A DNA stretch of 64,000 nt from Caballeronia sp. SEWSISQ10-4 2 (GTDB taxonomy: Bacteria > Pseudomonadota > Gammaproteobacteria > Burkholderiales > Burkholderiaceae): assembly GCF_030464885.1 (NCBI RefSeq), contig NZ_JALPRJ010000021.1:1-64000 (forward strand). Reading direction: 5' to 3'. The translations under genes were made by a program, and so were the position numbers. Shown here piece after piece: positions 27,709-37,472 of this stretch. Below the pieces are notes generated by a model, which saw nothing but the letters and a program-made list of their open reading frames with translations, did no database searches and was not told where the DNA came from. How positions within the stretch are numbered: the stretch's first letter is position 1; each line of letters opens with the position of its first letter.

Positions 27709-28740
27709 ATGAAGAAGCTGGCGATATTTTTATCATGTGCTGCATCCGCCTGTGTTTTTAATACTGCAAGTGCTCAGTCGTCAGTCACTCTGTACGGCGT
27801 CATTGACAACGGTTTGGCATACCAGAGCACCAATGCGGGGGCGGCATACCGCGCGGTACCAGGTGGACTATATTCAACTAGGTATGGCTTCAAAGGATCT
27901 GAGGATATTGGTGGCGGCCTTAAAATCAATTTCCAACTGGAACAAGCCTTCTCTGGCATGACTGGCGCGGCAACCAATCCGGCTGAGGCCTTTAACCGTC
28001 AGGCATGGGTTGGGATGTCTGGAGGTTTTGGCGAGGTGCGTTTTGGTTTGCAGAATTCACCCCAATATGACGTCCTCCAAGCCGCAATGGATCCAACGGC
28101 AGTAAAGAGTATCGCGTCTCCCATGAATAACTTCAACAGCTTGACCATTCGGGAGAGTAACGCGATTTCCTATTTCACACCCACGTTCGACGGCTTTAGC
28201 GCCAAGTTTATGGTCGCAATGCGCGATTCGACGACTAAACCGACCAACGGACTGCTGTTCTATAACGCCGTAGTTCAATATGTAAAAGGGCCCTTCAGTG
28301 GGGCGGCCGGCTATGAGCAGGCGGCCAATGCAACCGGGACCTCAATACTGAAGCTTTTCAATGCAGGGGCGTCTATTGCGACAGGGCCCAACCGGTTTTG
28401 GCTGGCATATCACACGGAACTTCAGACAAATACTTTGAAAGACTCCAAGCGGGACGTGTATCAAGTATCGGATTCATACTTGTTCAGTCCTACTGATCAA
28501 CTTTCACTGATGTATGGCTATGTGCATGACCGAACAGGCGCGGGGAACAACGCACAGGAATTGGGCTTAATTGACGAATACTTCCTTTCCAAGGCGACGG
28601 AGGTATACGCTGCGCTCGGATTTATCCAAAACCGGAATCGGGCGGGGTACACCCTGAACGGCACCGCGTATTCGGGAATCGCGGTCGTGCCCGGCGCCGA
28701 CACGCGCGGCATTAACCTTGGGATCGTGCACAAATTCTGA
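27709..28740 (+). CDS. Gram-negative porin, Burkholderiales OmpC-like
   Basis: A 343-residue outer-membrane beta-barrel porin. The signal peptide ends at SAQSSVTLYGVIDNGL, the hallmark start of mature Burkholderia porins. It also has YGFKGSEDIGGGLKINFQLE (about residues 58-77) and AFNRQAWVGMSGGFGEVRFG, and it ends HKF with a terminal phenylalanine as required for BAM-dependent insertion. GGAGAC precedes the ATG. It stands alone between the decayed gene copy and a chemoreceptor gene, and it may supply substrate entry for one of the catabolic islands. Confidence 0.95.
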   Translation: MKKLAIFLSCAASACVFNTASAQSSVTLYGVIDNGLAYQSTNAGAAYRAVPGGLYSTRYGFKGSEDIGGGLKINFQLEQAFSGMTGAATNPAEAFNRQAWVGMSGGFGEVRFGLQNSPQYDVLQAAMDPTAVKSIASPMNNFNSLTIRESNAISYFTPTFDGFSAKFMVAMRDSTTKPTNGLLFYNAVVQYVKGPFSGAAGYEQAANATGTSILKLFNAGASIATGPNRFWLAYHTELQTNTLKDSKRDVYQVSDSYLFSPTDQLSLMYGYVHDRTGAGNNAQELGLIDEYFLSKATEVYAALGFIQNRNRAGYTLNGTAYSGIAVVPGADTRGINLGIVHKF

Positions 28741-28992
28741 GTGCGCCGGGAGAACGGCAAGGAGCGGGTGGTCCAGGACCATCGCGATGAAGGAACAGCG
28801 AACCACAGTTCGGCTCCAGAACTTGTCTGGCCAGTCGCAGCACGGACTGCTCCGCATCGGAAGGGAGAGGAGCTGTAGCCGATGATAAACGGACGGGAGA
28901 AGTCAGACTCTGTCGTTCGTCACTGACTCGGTGGCATGCCGCGTCGTTTTCGCTAGCGCGTCGAGCGCCAGCTCTACTTGATAGGGTGGTAC

Positions 28993-30525
28993 ATGAAGCT
29001 GGTCCATCAACTCCCCCTGGCGTTGGGCATCGCGTTGCTGGGTGCATCCGCGGCAGGACTCTTCGGAGTTTTCCAGATGAACAATGCTGCGGACACGTAC
29101 GAGCGGCTTTTCGAAGTGGATGGTACGCAGGCACGCCAGGTCGCCGATGCGTTGGTCGCTTTCAAGAACCAGGTGCAGAACGGGAAAGACATCCTGCTGC
29201 GCGGCAAGAACCCCGAGCAACTCGACAAGTACTGGGGCGCCTTCGAGAAGTACGAGCAGGCTTCGCAGGCCGCCACGGAGAAGCTCGCGGTCGAGTTGCC
29301 GCCCGGCGAGGCCCGCTCGAAGATCGAGCGATTCAACATTCTCCACAAGGAGATGGGGCAGTCGTACCGCAAGGCGATCGAGCAGTTCAAAGCCTCGGGA
29401 TTCGATATTGCCGTCGGGGACCTAGCCATGGATGGCATCGACCGAGAGCCGGTGATTCTGCTGCGCGAATCCGGCAGCAAGATCGTCGAGCAGACTACCG
29501 CTGCCATCGCCCAAGCAAAGGAAAAGCAAAAACGCGTGGTCCTTGCGAGCGTCGGTGCCATGGTGCTCACCCTTCTGGCCGGCATCGCCGGCACGGTCAT
29601 GTTTTCGCGCGCGATTACGCGCAAGCTCGGCGGTGAGCCCGACGACGCACGCGAGGTGGTGCGCCAGATAGCGATGGGCAATCTCAATGTCGAGCTGCGC
29701 GTGCAGCCGGGCGACACGGACAGTCTGATGGCAGCCATGAAGGCGATGACCGTCTCGCTCGCCGCCATCGTTGGGCAGGTGCGCAACAGCAGCGATTCTA
29801 TCGCGACCGGCTCGGCGCAGATCGCGTACGGCAACGCCGACCTTAGCCAACGAACAGAGGAGCAGGCGAGCGCGCTGCAGGAAACTGCCGCATCCATGGA
29901 GCAGCTCAGCGCTACCGTCAGGCAGAACGCCGAGAATGCCCGGGAAGCTAGCGAGTTGGCCACCGGCGCCTCTTCGATCGCATTGCAGGGTGCAAACGTG
30001 GTGGGTCAGGTCGTCGAGACGATGAAGGGCATCAATGAGGGTTCGCGCAAGATTGCCGACATCATCGGCATAATCGACGGCATCGCAGCCCAGACCAACA
30101 TCCTCGCGCTCAACGCGGCAGTCGAAGCGGCCCGCGCGGGCGAGCAGGGGCGGGGCTTCGCGGTCGTCGCTACCGAAGTCCGCAGCCTCGCCCAGCGCAG
30201 CGCGCAGGCCGCCAGTGAGATCCACGCGCTGATCTCCAACAGCGTCGAGCGGGTCGATCACGGTACCGCGCTCGTCGACGAGGCGGGCACGACGATGACC
30301 CACATCGTCGGTGCCATCCAGCGCGTGACGATCATCGTGAGTGAGATCAGCAGAGCCAGTGCGCAGCAGAGTGCCGGCGTCGAGCAGGTGGGGAAAGCTG
30401 TAGGCCAGATGGATCGGACGACGCAGCAGAATGCCGCGCTGGTCGAGGAGAGCGCCGCGGCGGCCGAGAGCCTCAAGCAGCAGGCAGCGCAGTTGGTCGA
30501 TTCCGTGGCCCAATTCCAGCTCTGA
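28993..30525 (+). CDS. Methyl-accepting chemotaxis protein
   Basis: A 510-residue membrane chemoreceptor. A first membrane helix (about residues 7-28) precedes a helical periplasmic four-helix-bundle ligand domain. A second helix lies at about 189-210, followed by a HAMP region and a cytoplasmic signalling coiled coil. The hairpin tip [30 protein letters not shown] is the conserved CheA/CheW contact. The start at 28993 is favoured by an AGGGTGG upstream; a TTG five codons earlier is possible. No CheB/CheR pentapeptide is seen at the C-terminus (ending VAQFQL). The ligand is unknown; the catabolic neighbourhood suggests an aromatic or carboxylic acid. Confidence 0.95.
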   Translation: MKLVHQLPLALGIALLGASAAGLFGVFQMNNAADTYERLFEVDGTQARQVADALVAFKNQVQNGKDILLRGKNPEQLDKYWGAFEKYEQASQAATEKLAVELPPGEARSKIERFNILHKEMGQSYRKAIEQFKASGFDIAVGDLAMDGIDREPVILLRESGSKIVEQTTAAIAQAKEKQKRVVLASVGAMVLTLLAGIAGTVMFSRAITRKLGGEPDDAREVVRQIAMGNLNVELRVQPGDTDSLMAAMKAMTVSLAAIVGQVRNSSDSIATGSAQIAYGNADLSQRTEEQASALQETAASMEQLSATVRQNAENAREASELATGASSIALQGANVVGQVVETMKGINEGSRKIADIIGIIDGIAAQTNILALNAAVEAARAGEQGRGFAVVATEVRSLAQRSAQAASEIHALISNSVERVDHGTALVDEAGTTMTHIVGAIQRVTIIVSEISRASAQQSAGVEQVGKAVGQMDRTTQQNAALVEESAAAAESLKQQAAQLVDSVAQFQL

Positions 30526-30622
30526 GGGGCGTCGCGTCGGGTCCATACATGTCGCATTAAGCCGACCTGCTATGGTGGTTGGCCCCGGGACGAGCGATGT
30601 AACGAATGATCAAGACCCCTAA

Positions 30623-30850
30623 CGCCACTGCGAGCAAGACGCTAAACGGCTGCATTACCCGCTGGACATAATGCTGACATGCGTAGGTTGGTTCGTCGCC
30701 TATCCGTTGAGTCTGCGTCATCTGGAAGAAATGACGTCCGAGCGAACGGTGTCGGTCGATCATTCGACGGTGCACCGGTGGGCTATCAAGTTGCTGCCTG
30801 CGCTCGCTAAGGCATTCGGACCGCGCAAGAAAAAGGGTCGGTCGAAGTTG
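30623..30850 (+). mobile_element. N-terminal fragment of an IS6-family transposase
   Basis: The frame reads RLHYPLDIMLTCVGWF, then YPLSLRHLEEMTSERTVSVDHSTVHRWAIKLLPALAKAF. This matches the helix-turn-helix start of IS6/IS26-type transposases (HYP..II, Y-x-x-S-x-R-x-L-E-E-M, VDHSTIHRW). The DDE catalytic core that should follow is missing. After about 30850 the frame runs into unrelated sequence to 31147. It is a dead insertion-sequence remnant at the boundary between the porin/chemoreceptor segment and the acyl-CoA island. Confidence 0.75.
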
Positions 30851-31149
30851 GTGAATCATGCATGTCCGCTCGGCGAAGGCGCGCGATCCCACGAGCCGAA
30901 GGCTGCCGCCGACAGCGATGCCCCGCCGGTGACAACTTTAATTTGGTCTACGCTTGGGCACTATCTCCCGTGCCATCAACAAGCCATCACCGTGACACAA
31001 GCAAATGACGAGAACAGCTCGGATGTGCTGCAAATCAATCAGATCGGTCTCGCCATCCAGGTGCGTTACGACATGGGGCGGTACCCGGGGCGGGTCGATT
31101 CCCCTCAAGCTGTCCCTTTGGGCCTAAACGGGAATTCAATCAGGTAAGG
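30851..31149. other. Unassigned sequence after the IS6 fragment
   Basis: Roughly 300 bp with an open frame continuing from the transposase remnant but without family similarity. It is probably junk left by the rearrangement; it also contains the 3' flank of the leftward reductase gene. Confidence 0.35.
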
Positions 31150-32211
31150 TCAACCCGCAACGTCCAGCACGAGCTTGCCGAAATTCTCGCCTGAGAACAG
31201 CTTCAGCAATGCATCATGGAACGCGGGCACGCCGCCCGCGATGACGTCCTCCTTCGACTTCATGCGCCCGTTAGCCAGGTAGCCCGCGAGTTCGGCGACG
31301 GCCTCCGGGTAGCGTGACGCGTAGTCGAATACGACGATCCCTTCCATCCGCGCACGGTTCACCAGCAGGGACAGGTAATTCTTCGGGCCGGCGACCGCGG
31401 TGCCGCTATCGTTGTTGTACTGGCTGATGGCGCCGCAGATGACGATACGTGCGCCGCGTGCGAGCCGCGTCATCACGATATCGAGGATCTCGCCGCCTAC
31501 GTTGTCGAAGTAGACGTCCACGCCATCCGGGCAATACTGTTTAAGCCCGTCGCGCATGGCAGATTGGCCGGCCTTGTAGTCGATGCAGGCGTCGAAGCCA
31601 AGCTCGCTCACCACCCAGTCGCATTTCGCCTTGCCGCCTGCGATGCCGACTACGCGACAGCCCTTGATCTTCGCAAGCTGGCCGACGGTCTGGCCAACGG
31701 CGCCTGCTGCGCCGGAGACGACCAGCGTGTTGCCCGCCTGCGGTTCACCAACGTCGAGCAACCCGAAGTAGGCGGTCATGCCCGGCATGCCGAGCACGTT
31801 CAGCCATTGCGTCGCAGTGCCGAGCTGCCGGTCGATTTTAAAAAGGGCGCCGCGCCGCACGTCCTCGGCGCGGATGCGCGCGAACTCCTGGACGCCGAGC
31901 AGCGCGCTGACTTCATCGCCGACTGCAAATGACGGGTTCTTCGACGCGACGACCCTGCCGATGCCGCCAGCGCGCATCACTTCGTCGATGCCAACAGGCG
32001 GGATATAGCTCTTGCCCTCGTTCATCCAGCCGCGCATGGCCGGGTCCAACGACAGGGCGAGCGTCCTGACGAGCAGTTCGCCGTCGGCGAGTTCGCTCGC
32101 GTCGGGCACGGACTCTTCGGTCAAGCGCCAGTTCTCGCTCGTCGGTAATCCGGTTGGCCGCGAGGCGAGACGGATCTGGCGGTTGATCGAGGCAGCGGCG
32201 GTGATGGTCAT
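31150..32211 (-). CDS. Zinc-independent NADP-dependent medium-chain reductase (PTGR/curcumin-reductase type)
   Basis: A 353-residue MDR-family oxidoreductase. The N-terminus NRQIRLASRPTGLPTSENWRL and the region LSLDPAMRGWMNEGKSYIPP are typical of the leukotriene B4 12-hydroxydehydrogenase/curcumin reductase group. The Rossmann motif is VSGAAGAVGQTVGQLAKIKG, followed by GIAGGKAKCDWV for NADP recognition and YFDNVGG. These enzymes reduce the double bond of alpha,beta-unsaturated ketones and aldehydes. It is divergent from the AraC gene at 32467, which may control it. Confidence 0.9.
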   Translation of the reverse strand: MTITAAASINRQIRLASRPTGLPTSENWRLTEESVPDASELADGELLVRTLALSLDPAMRGWMNEGKSYIPPVGIDEVMRAGGIGRVVASKNPSFAVGDEVSALLGVQEFARIRAEDVRRGALFKIDRQLGTATQWLNVLGMPGMTAYFGLLDVGEPQAGNTLVVSGAAGAVGQTVGQLAKIKGCRVVGIAGGKAKCDWVVSELGFDACIDYKAGQSAMRDGLKQYCPDGVDVYFDNVGGEILDIVMTRLARGARIVICGAISQYNNDSGTAVAGPKNYLSLLVNRARMEGIVVFDYASRYPEAVAELAGYLANGRMKSKEDVIAGGVPAFHDALLKLFSGENFGKLVLDVAG

Positions 32212-32466
32212 GTAAGGTTCCTCATGGAGAGCCTGCGGTCAGCCGGCAACGGCGTCGCCTGATGCGCGTGGAATCCGTCTATTGTCCGTTCGTCCGCGCC
32301 CCGTGAAAGGTGCGATAAGCCCGTCGGCGTGGTGATTTTAGGACAGTTGGGGGGAAGTCATCATTGCAAATAGCCAGGTGCCTTGCTAGCTTAGCCAGTC
32401 CAATCGCGACGATACAACGAGATGGCGCCGCGGGACGTATGGACGCAGGAGGAAGGAGACAGAAGG

Positions 32467-33573
32467 ATGGAGGGCCATTGTACCGATCCCGGGCCAATCA
32501 ACCGGGCCCGTGCGGGCGCGCAGCGCCAACAGGAAGACCAGTTCGCGCTGCGTCGGCTTCCTGACTTCGAGCTGCGCATTTATCCGCCGCACAAGATTGC
32601 CGCGCTCGTCGCGGAGCTAGGCGAACAGGGCGTACCGGCGCAGGCGGCACTGGCCGGGACAGGTCTCGACGCGTCCCAACTGGGCACTCCTGCAACGCGC
32701 GTGTCCTACCGGCAGCTATCCACGGTCATGAGCAATGCATTGCGCCTGTCGCGCGATCCGGCGATCGCATTGCGAGCCGGTCAGCGGGTTCACGTCACGG
32801 CGTACGGCATGTACGGCTATGCGCTCCTCAGCAGCGCGAGCTTTGCCGATGCAATGGCGCTCTCCGGAACCTACGTGCCCGTCATCGGGCCGCTGTGCGA
32901 CACCATTTACTCCCGCAACGAAACAGTCGCGACCTATACGTCCGAGCCGATCTACTGGCCGAACCCGGCCAGCGATATCTACCGCTTCGCCATCGAATTT
33001 GCGACGTCGCTCCACCTGACGGTCGCGCGGGATCTGGCCGGTCCGTCGTTCAGGCTCACCCGCCTGCGCTTCGTCTACGGTGCGCCCGCGCATGCGCACG
33101 CCTACCATCAGCTGTTTGAGTGCCCCGTGCTGTTCGGCCAGACCTGCAACGACCTGCAATACGACGCGGCCTGGTTCGACCGCCCCGTCACGCTCGCCGA
33201 TCCGATTACCTACGCGATGTCGTGCGAAACGTGCGAGCGATTGCTGCGCGAAGTGAACGAGGGGGGAGGCATCGCCACCGACATCCGGCGGATTCTGCAC
33301 AGCCGGTCCGGCCAGTTTCCGAGCCTCGAGGCGATGGCGGAGATGCTGTCCATGCACCCGCGCGCGCTGCGCCGCAAGCTCGAGAGCGAAAACACGTCGT
33401 ACCGCGACCTGCTCGCCGAGGTGCGCATGCGTCTCGCGATCGAATACCTGCGCAAGACGCGGATGACCAACGAAGAGATTGCGAGCCTGCTCGGCTATAG
33501 CGACGCCGCGAACTTCCGGCATGCCTTCACCCGCTGGACCGGCAAAAGCCCGACCACCTTCCGCTGCTGCTAG
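32467..33573 (+). CDS. AraC-family regulator with arabinose-binding-like N-terminal domain
   Basis: A 368-residue regulator. The N-terminal domain (about 40-220: ALVAELGEQGVPAQAALAG, AYGMYGYALLSSASFADA) is the Arabinose_bd type common in regulators of catabolic operons. The C-terminal AraC DNA-binding domain includes LEAMAEMLSMHPRALRRKLE and IASLLGYSDAANFRHAFTRWTG. I start it at 32467 because a strong AGGAGGAAGGAG stretch lies upstream. The gene is divergent from the MDR reductase and precedes another MDR gene, MaoC and an epoxide hydrolase, which it may regulate. Confidence 0.9.
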   Translation: MEGHCTDPGPINRARAGAQRQQEDQFALRRLPDFELRIYPPHKIAALVAELGEQGVPAQAALAGTGLDASQLGTPATRVSYRQLSTVMSNALRLSRDPAIALRAGQRVHVTAYGMYGYALLSSASFADAMALSGTYVPVIGPLCDTIYSRNETVATYTSEPIYWPNPASDIYRFAIEFATSLHLTVARDLAGPSFRLTRLRFVYGAPAHAHAYHQLFECPVLFGQTCNDLQYDAAWFDRPVTLADPITYAMSCETCERLLREVNEGGGIATDIRRILHSRSGQFPSLEAMAEMLSMHPRALRRKLESENTSYRDLLAEVRMRLAIEYLRKTRMTNEEIASLLGYSDAANFRHAFTRWTGKSPTTFRCC

Positions 33574-33708
33574 CTTGGGGCGCGGCCGGTGCCGTCGCCG
33601 GGCGGCGTGCGTTGTCCTAAACTAACCGGCAAAGCGGCTTCGCCGCACCTCCCGTTGCACAGGCTCGGCCAGTACGCTGGTGCGTTTGCGACTGTGTATG
33701 GAGAGCCG

Positions 33709-34719
33709 ATGAAAGCACTTGTTTGCCACGCCTACGGGCCGATCGAGAACCTGCAGGTCGAAGAAATCGATGCGCCCGCTGCGGGGCGAGGCCAACTGTC
33801 GATAGACGTGATGGCTGCATCGATCAATTTCCCCGATGTCCTGACGGTCCAGGGGCTGTACCAGGTGAAGCCGCCACTGCCGTTCGTGCCGGGCGCGGAG
33901 CTGGCCGGCACGGTCCGCGCGGTCGGCGAGGGCGTCACGGGCTTTCGTGCCGGAGACCGCGTGGTCGCCTTGACCGGTACCGGCGCGTTCGCCGAGCAAT
34001 GCGTGGTCGATGCGGTGAATGCCGCGCCTTGGCTGGCATCGCTGGGCTTCGACGTCGGCGCATCGTTCGTGCTTGCTTATGGCACGTCGCTGCATGCGTT
34101 GCAGACGGTCGCCCGGCTGCAGGCAGGCGAGACGGTGCTTGTGCTGGGCGCGGCCGGCGGTGTCGGCATCGCGGCGATCGAGATCGCGAAGGCGCTGGGC
34201 GCGCGCGTGATCGCCGCCGCGTCGAACGCGGACAAGCTCCAGTTGGCGCGGGAAGCGGGCGCCGACGAAACCGTCGACTACACGCAACTAGACTGGCGCC
34301 GCGCCATCGACGCGCTGACTGACGGCCGCGGCGTCGACGTGGTCTACGACCCGGTCGGTGGCCCGTATACGGAACCGGCGCTGCGGGCGACGGCATGGCG
34401 GGGCCGCTACCTGGTGGTGGGATTTGCGGCAGGCGACATTCCGAAACTGCCGCTGAATCTCACCTTGCTCAAGGAACGAATCATCCTCGGCGTGTTCTGG
34501 GGCGAGGCCATGCGGCGCGAGCCGCTGCAGCACGCCGCAAATCTGCGTCAGTTGACCAATTGGGTCAAGGCTGGCCGCTTGCGGCCCGCCGTGACGGAAC
34601 GTGTTCAGCTCGAAGGCGCAGCGGCGGCGATGGTGCGGCTAGCGAACCGGCAGGCGATGGGCAAGCTGGTCGTGCTGCCGGGTGACGGTAACGGTGAGGC
34701 TGAGGACGCGAAGCAATGA
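33709..34719 (+). CDS. NADPH:quinone-reductase-like zinc-independent MDR oxidoreductase
   Basis: A 336-residue MDR protein of the quinone oxidoreductase group. It has MKALVCHAYGPIENL at the start, PFVPGAELAGTVRAVGEGV, LVLGAAGGVGIAAIEIAKALGARVIAAASNADK as the dinucleotide motif and VDVVYDPVGGPY. No zinc ligands are visible. The ATG at 33709 has GGAGAG close upstream; an upstream frame extension of 40 residues is not family-like. Its stop overlaps the MaoC start (ATGA), so the two are coupled. It probably reduces an enoyl or quinone intermediate. Confidence 0.9.
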   Translation: MKALVCHAYGPIENLQVEEIDAPAAGRGQLSIDVMAASINFPDVLTVQGLYQVKPPLPFVPGAELAGTVRAVGEGVTGFRAGDRVVALTGTGAFAEQCVVDAVNAAPWLASLGFDVGASFVLAYGTSLHALQTVARLQAGETVLVLGAAGGVGIAAIEIAKALGARVIAAASNADKLQLAREAGADETVDYTQLDWRRAIDALTDGRGVDVVYDPVGGPYTEPALRATAWRGRYLVVGFAAGDIPKLPLNLTLLKERIILGVFWGEAMRREPLQHAANLRQLTNWVKAGRLRPAVTERVQLEGAAAAMVRLANRQAMGKLVVLPGDGNGEAEDAKQ

Positions 34720-35171
34720 GCGCCGCCGTGTATCCGCTCGCCGCGATGCCGCAACTGGTCGGCCAAACACTCGGCACCAGCGACTGGGTGCAGGTCGACC
34801 AGTCGCGCATCGATAGCTTCGCTCACGCCACCGGTGACGACCAGTGGATTCATGTCGACGCCCAGCGTGCGGTCGGCGGCCCATTCGGGACCACGATCGC
34901 GCACGGGTTCCTGACGCTGTCGCTGCTGCCCGTTCTGATGACCTCGGCGTTCTCGATCGACGGCGTGCGCATGTCGGTGAACTATGGTCTCGACCGCTTG
35001 CGGTTTCTCGCGCCGGTGCCGGTGAACAGTCGCCTGCGCGGCCATTTCAGGTTGCTCGCCTGCGACGCAATTGAAGGCGGCGCGCAGCTGAAAGTCGAGA
35101 CAACGATCGAGCGCGAAGGTGCGGGCAAGCCGGTGTGCGTGGCCGAAGCGCTGTCGCGCTGCTTTCGCTGA
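34716..35171 (+). CDS. MaoC-family hot-dog dehydratase
   Basis: A 151-residue single hot-dog protein with the (R)-hydratase motif: the catalytic aspartate lies in SFAHATGDDQWIHVD, and the histidine in GPFGTTIAHGFLTLSLLP. Members hydrate trans-2-enoyl-CoAs to 3-hydroxyacyl-CoAs or act as broad-range dehydratases. It is coupled to the preceding MDR gene by an ATGA overlap, and the epoxide hydrolase follows 41 bp later. It is likely part of a short operon handling a CoA-thioester or an alkene-derived intermediate. Confidence 0.9.
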   Translation: MSAAVYPLAAMPQLVGQTLGTSDWVQVDQSRIDSFAHATGDDQWIHVDAQRAVGGPFGTTIAHGFLTLSLLPVLMTSAFSIDGVRMSVNYGLDRLRFLAPVPVNSRLRGHFRLLACDAIEGGAQLKVETTIEREGAGKPVCVAEALSRCFR

Positions 35172-35212
35172 TAATCGCCTCCATTCCAATCGCTCAATAT
35201 GAGGTCAATTCC

Positions 35213-36193
35213 ATGATCGTCGGCATGCAGCACAAATTCGCGCACGTCAACGGCATCCGGATGCACTACGTCGAAAAAGGCGATGGTCCGCTCGTGCTGC
35301 TCTGCCACGGATGGCCGGAGTCCTGGTACGTCTGGCGCTCGCAGATCGACTCGCTGGCGGCAGGGGGCTATCGCGTGGTGGCGCCCGACCAGCGCGGCTA
35401 TGGGCTCACCGACGCACCGGAAGCCGTCGAGTCCTATGACGTCCTGAATCTGGTCGGCGACCTGGTCGGCCTCGTCAAGGCGCTCGGCGAAGAGCAGGCG
35501 ATCCTGATCGGACACGATTGGGGAGCCGCCGTCGCCGCCTACGCGGCGCTGCTGCGTCCGGACCTGTTTCCTACCCTCGGGCTGCTGAGCGTTCCTTATG
35601 CGCCGAGGCGGCCGACGCGTCCGTCGGCGCGCTTTGCGCTGGCCACGCAGGAGCGCCATTTCTATCAGGAGTATTTCCAGCAGCCGGGGCGGGTTGAGCG
35701 GGAACTGGAGGAGGACGTCCGCCGCGCGCTGCTCGGCATCCTGTACACGGCGTCGGGCGACGCGGCCATGACGGGGCGGTCAGCCAATTTCGTGATCTTC
35801 GACAAGGCCACGCGCTTCATCGACAACCTGGCGCTACCTGACGAACTCCCTTCGTGGCTGACCGATGCGGACCTGCAATATCTCGCCGGTCAATTCGAGC
35901 GGAGCGGATTTTGCGGGCCCATCAACTGGTATCGGAACATTGACCGGAACTGGTCGATGACCGGCTTCCTCGACGGTGCCCGGATTATGCAGCCGACGCT
36001 CTTCGTAGCCGGGGAGTTCGATGGGGTGCTGAAAATAGTGGGCAAGGATTTCGACGACCTCGAAGTCAATGTCCCCAATCTCTGGAAGAAGCACTTGGTT
36101 CCCAAAGCCGGTCATTGGGTGCAACAAGAGCGTCCGGACGAGGTGAATGAGGTGATCCTGAAGTTCCTCGCCGAACAGTCGAACAATCGATGA
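35213..36193 (+). CDS. Alpha/beta-hydrolase, soluble epoxide hydrolase type
   Basis: A 326-residue alpha/beta hydrolase. CHGWPESWYVWRSQI gives the HGxP oxyanion motif (about residue 35). ILIGHDWGAAVAAY contains the nucleophilic aspartate, and KAGHWVQQERPDEVN contains the catalytic histidine. The Asp nucleophile and HGWPESW mark epoxide hydrolases or haloacid-type relatives. The ATG at 35213 follows GAGG; a longer frame from 35135 overlaps the MaoC gene and lacks support. It ends the operon and converges on the porin gene. Confidence 0.88.
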   Translation: MIVGMQHKFAHVNGIRMHYVEKGDGPLVLLCHGWPESWYVWRSQIDSLAAGGYRVVAPDQRGYGLTDAPEAVESYDVLNLVGDLVGLVKALGEEQAILIGHDWGAAVAAYAALLRPDLFPTLGLLSVPYAPRRPTRPSARFALATQERHFYQEYFQQPGRVERELEEDVRRALLGILYTASGDAAMTGRSANFVIFDKATRFIDNLALPDELPSWLTDADLQYLAGQFERSGFCGPINWYRNIDRNWSMTGFLDGARIMQPTLFVAGEFDGVLKIVGKDFDDLEVNVPNLWKKHLVPKAGHWVQQERPDEVNEVILKFLAEQSNNR

Positions 36194-36263
36194 AGCCGCC
36201 GCGTTTCAAATAAGCGCATAGGCAGGCCGATGCGGGCCGGTAAGACCGGGTAAGACCGCGCTC

Positions 36264-36293
36264 CACGGGCCTCGCGTTCGCGTGAAGTCCGTG
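36264..36293. terminator. Hairpin between convergent epoxide hydrolase and porin genes
   Basis: CACGGGC at 36264-36270 pairs with GTCCGTG at 36287-36293 (one wobble), with more pairing possible inside (CGCG/CGCG). The position between two convergent stops suggests a shared terminator. U-runs are weak. Confidence 0.4.
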
Positions 36294-36310
36294 TCGTGTT
36301 GCGTGCTCCG

Positions 36311-37402
36311 TCAGAACATATGGCGAATGCCGGCCTCCACGCCGACCGTCGTGCCTTGCGTGCCGTATAACGCGCCGTTGACCGCCAGGCCCGTGTCCAT
36401 GCTGCCGTGGTTGTTCACGAAGCCGGCCTGCGCATACACCATCGTCGCCTTCGATAAGCTGTATTGCGCGCCTGTCGCGGCGAGGATCGAGTGATTGTTG
36501 GTGTTGTTGCCGTCGCGCGTGACCCAGACGCCGGCATTGAGGTTGAGGGCCGGCGTAACGGTATAGGCCACTCCGCCGGAATAAACGCGGCTGTCGAAGG
36601 ACCCTGCCACCTTGTAGAGCGCGAACGACGCTTTCACGGTCAGGTTCCCGAACGTATAGCTGCCGCCGACCGTGCGGCCTTCGAAAGCCAGCGTGCTCGC
36701 GACCGGAATCGACGCGGCGCTGCCGCCCGCGTTGCCGCTGTAGTACGCCATATCGAGCGCCAGAGGACCGTTGTGATACGTGGCGGCCGCCGAGTATTGC
36801 CGGCCGGCCTGATACGTTCCGGCCGAACCGCCGAGCGCCGCCATCACGCTGCCTTGCAGGCCGTAGATATCCGGCGTGGTGTATGACACGGCATTCGGGT
36901 TGAACAGCCCGGTCACCAGTACGGAGTCGAGATAGGTGATCAGGCCGCTGCCGAACTGTGAAATGCCGCGCGAATCGGAGCCATACGTCGCGATGAAGAA
37001 CGGCGAGTATTGCAGGCCGGCCTTGAGCGTGCCGAACCCACCGTCCAGTCCCACCCACGCCTGGCGTCCGAACACATTGCCGTTCGAGTCGCCGATCGCG
37101 CCGGTGCCCAGGTTGATACCGCTTTCGAGAGTGAAGATCGCATGCAGGCCGCCGCCGAGGTCCTCGCTGCCTTTCAGGCCGAAGCGTGACGACGATACCC
37201 CTCCCGACGAGAACGAGAGTTGCCGGCCGGCATTGCCGCCAGTGGTGGAGTCAATGGTCTTGCTCGTGTAGAGCAGCGAGCCGTCCACGATCCCGTACAA
37301 CGTGACGCTACTCTGAGCACGCGCGTACGGTGCGATGCTAAGCATGCAGATACCGATCATGCCGAGTGTGGCGCCCATGCGTGCAGGTCGAAATGTGAAC
37401 AT
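36311..37402 (-). CDS. Gram-negative porin, Burkholderiales OmpC-like
   Basis: A 363-residue porin. The signal peptide ends at ARAQSSVTLYGIVDGSLLY. It also shows SRFGLKGSEDLGGGLHAIFTLE, VFGRQAWVGLDGGFGTLKAG and a C-terminal GIRHMF. AGGAGA lies 8 nt before the ATG. It is the last gene of a leftward unit that starts with a CoA ligase and an MFS carrier, so it probably gives outer-membrane entry for the acid activated by that ligase. Confidence 0.95.
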   Translation of the reverse strand: MFTFRPARMGATLGMIGICMLSIAPYARAQSSVTLYGIVDGSLLYTSKTIDSTTGGNAGRQLSFSSGGVSSSRFGLKGSEDLGGGLHAIFTLESGINLGTGAIGDSNGNVFGRQAWVGLDGGFGTLKAGLQYSPFFIATYGSDSRGISQFGSGLITYLDSVLVTGLFNPNAVSYTTPDIYGLQGSVMAALGGSAGTYQAGRQYSAAATYHNGPLALDMAYYSGNAGGSAASIPVASTLAFEGRTVGGSYTFGNLTVKASFALYKVAGSFDSRVYSGGVAYTVTPALNLNAGVWVTRDGNNTNNHSILAATGAQYSLSKATMVYAQAGFVNNHGSMDTGLAVNGALYGTQGTTVGVEAGIRHMF

Positions 37403-37472
37403 CTGTCAGGTCTCCTGTTTCGATAGTCTCGAATGTCGTTATGGAATAAAAGGGAATAAAAGGCGCGGGACT

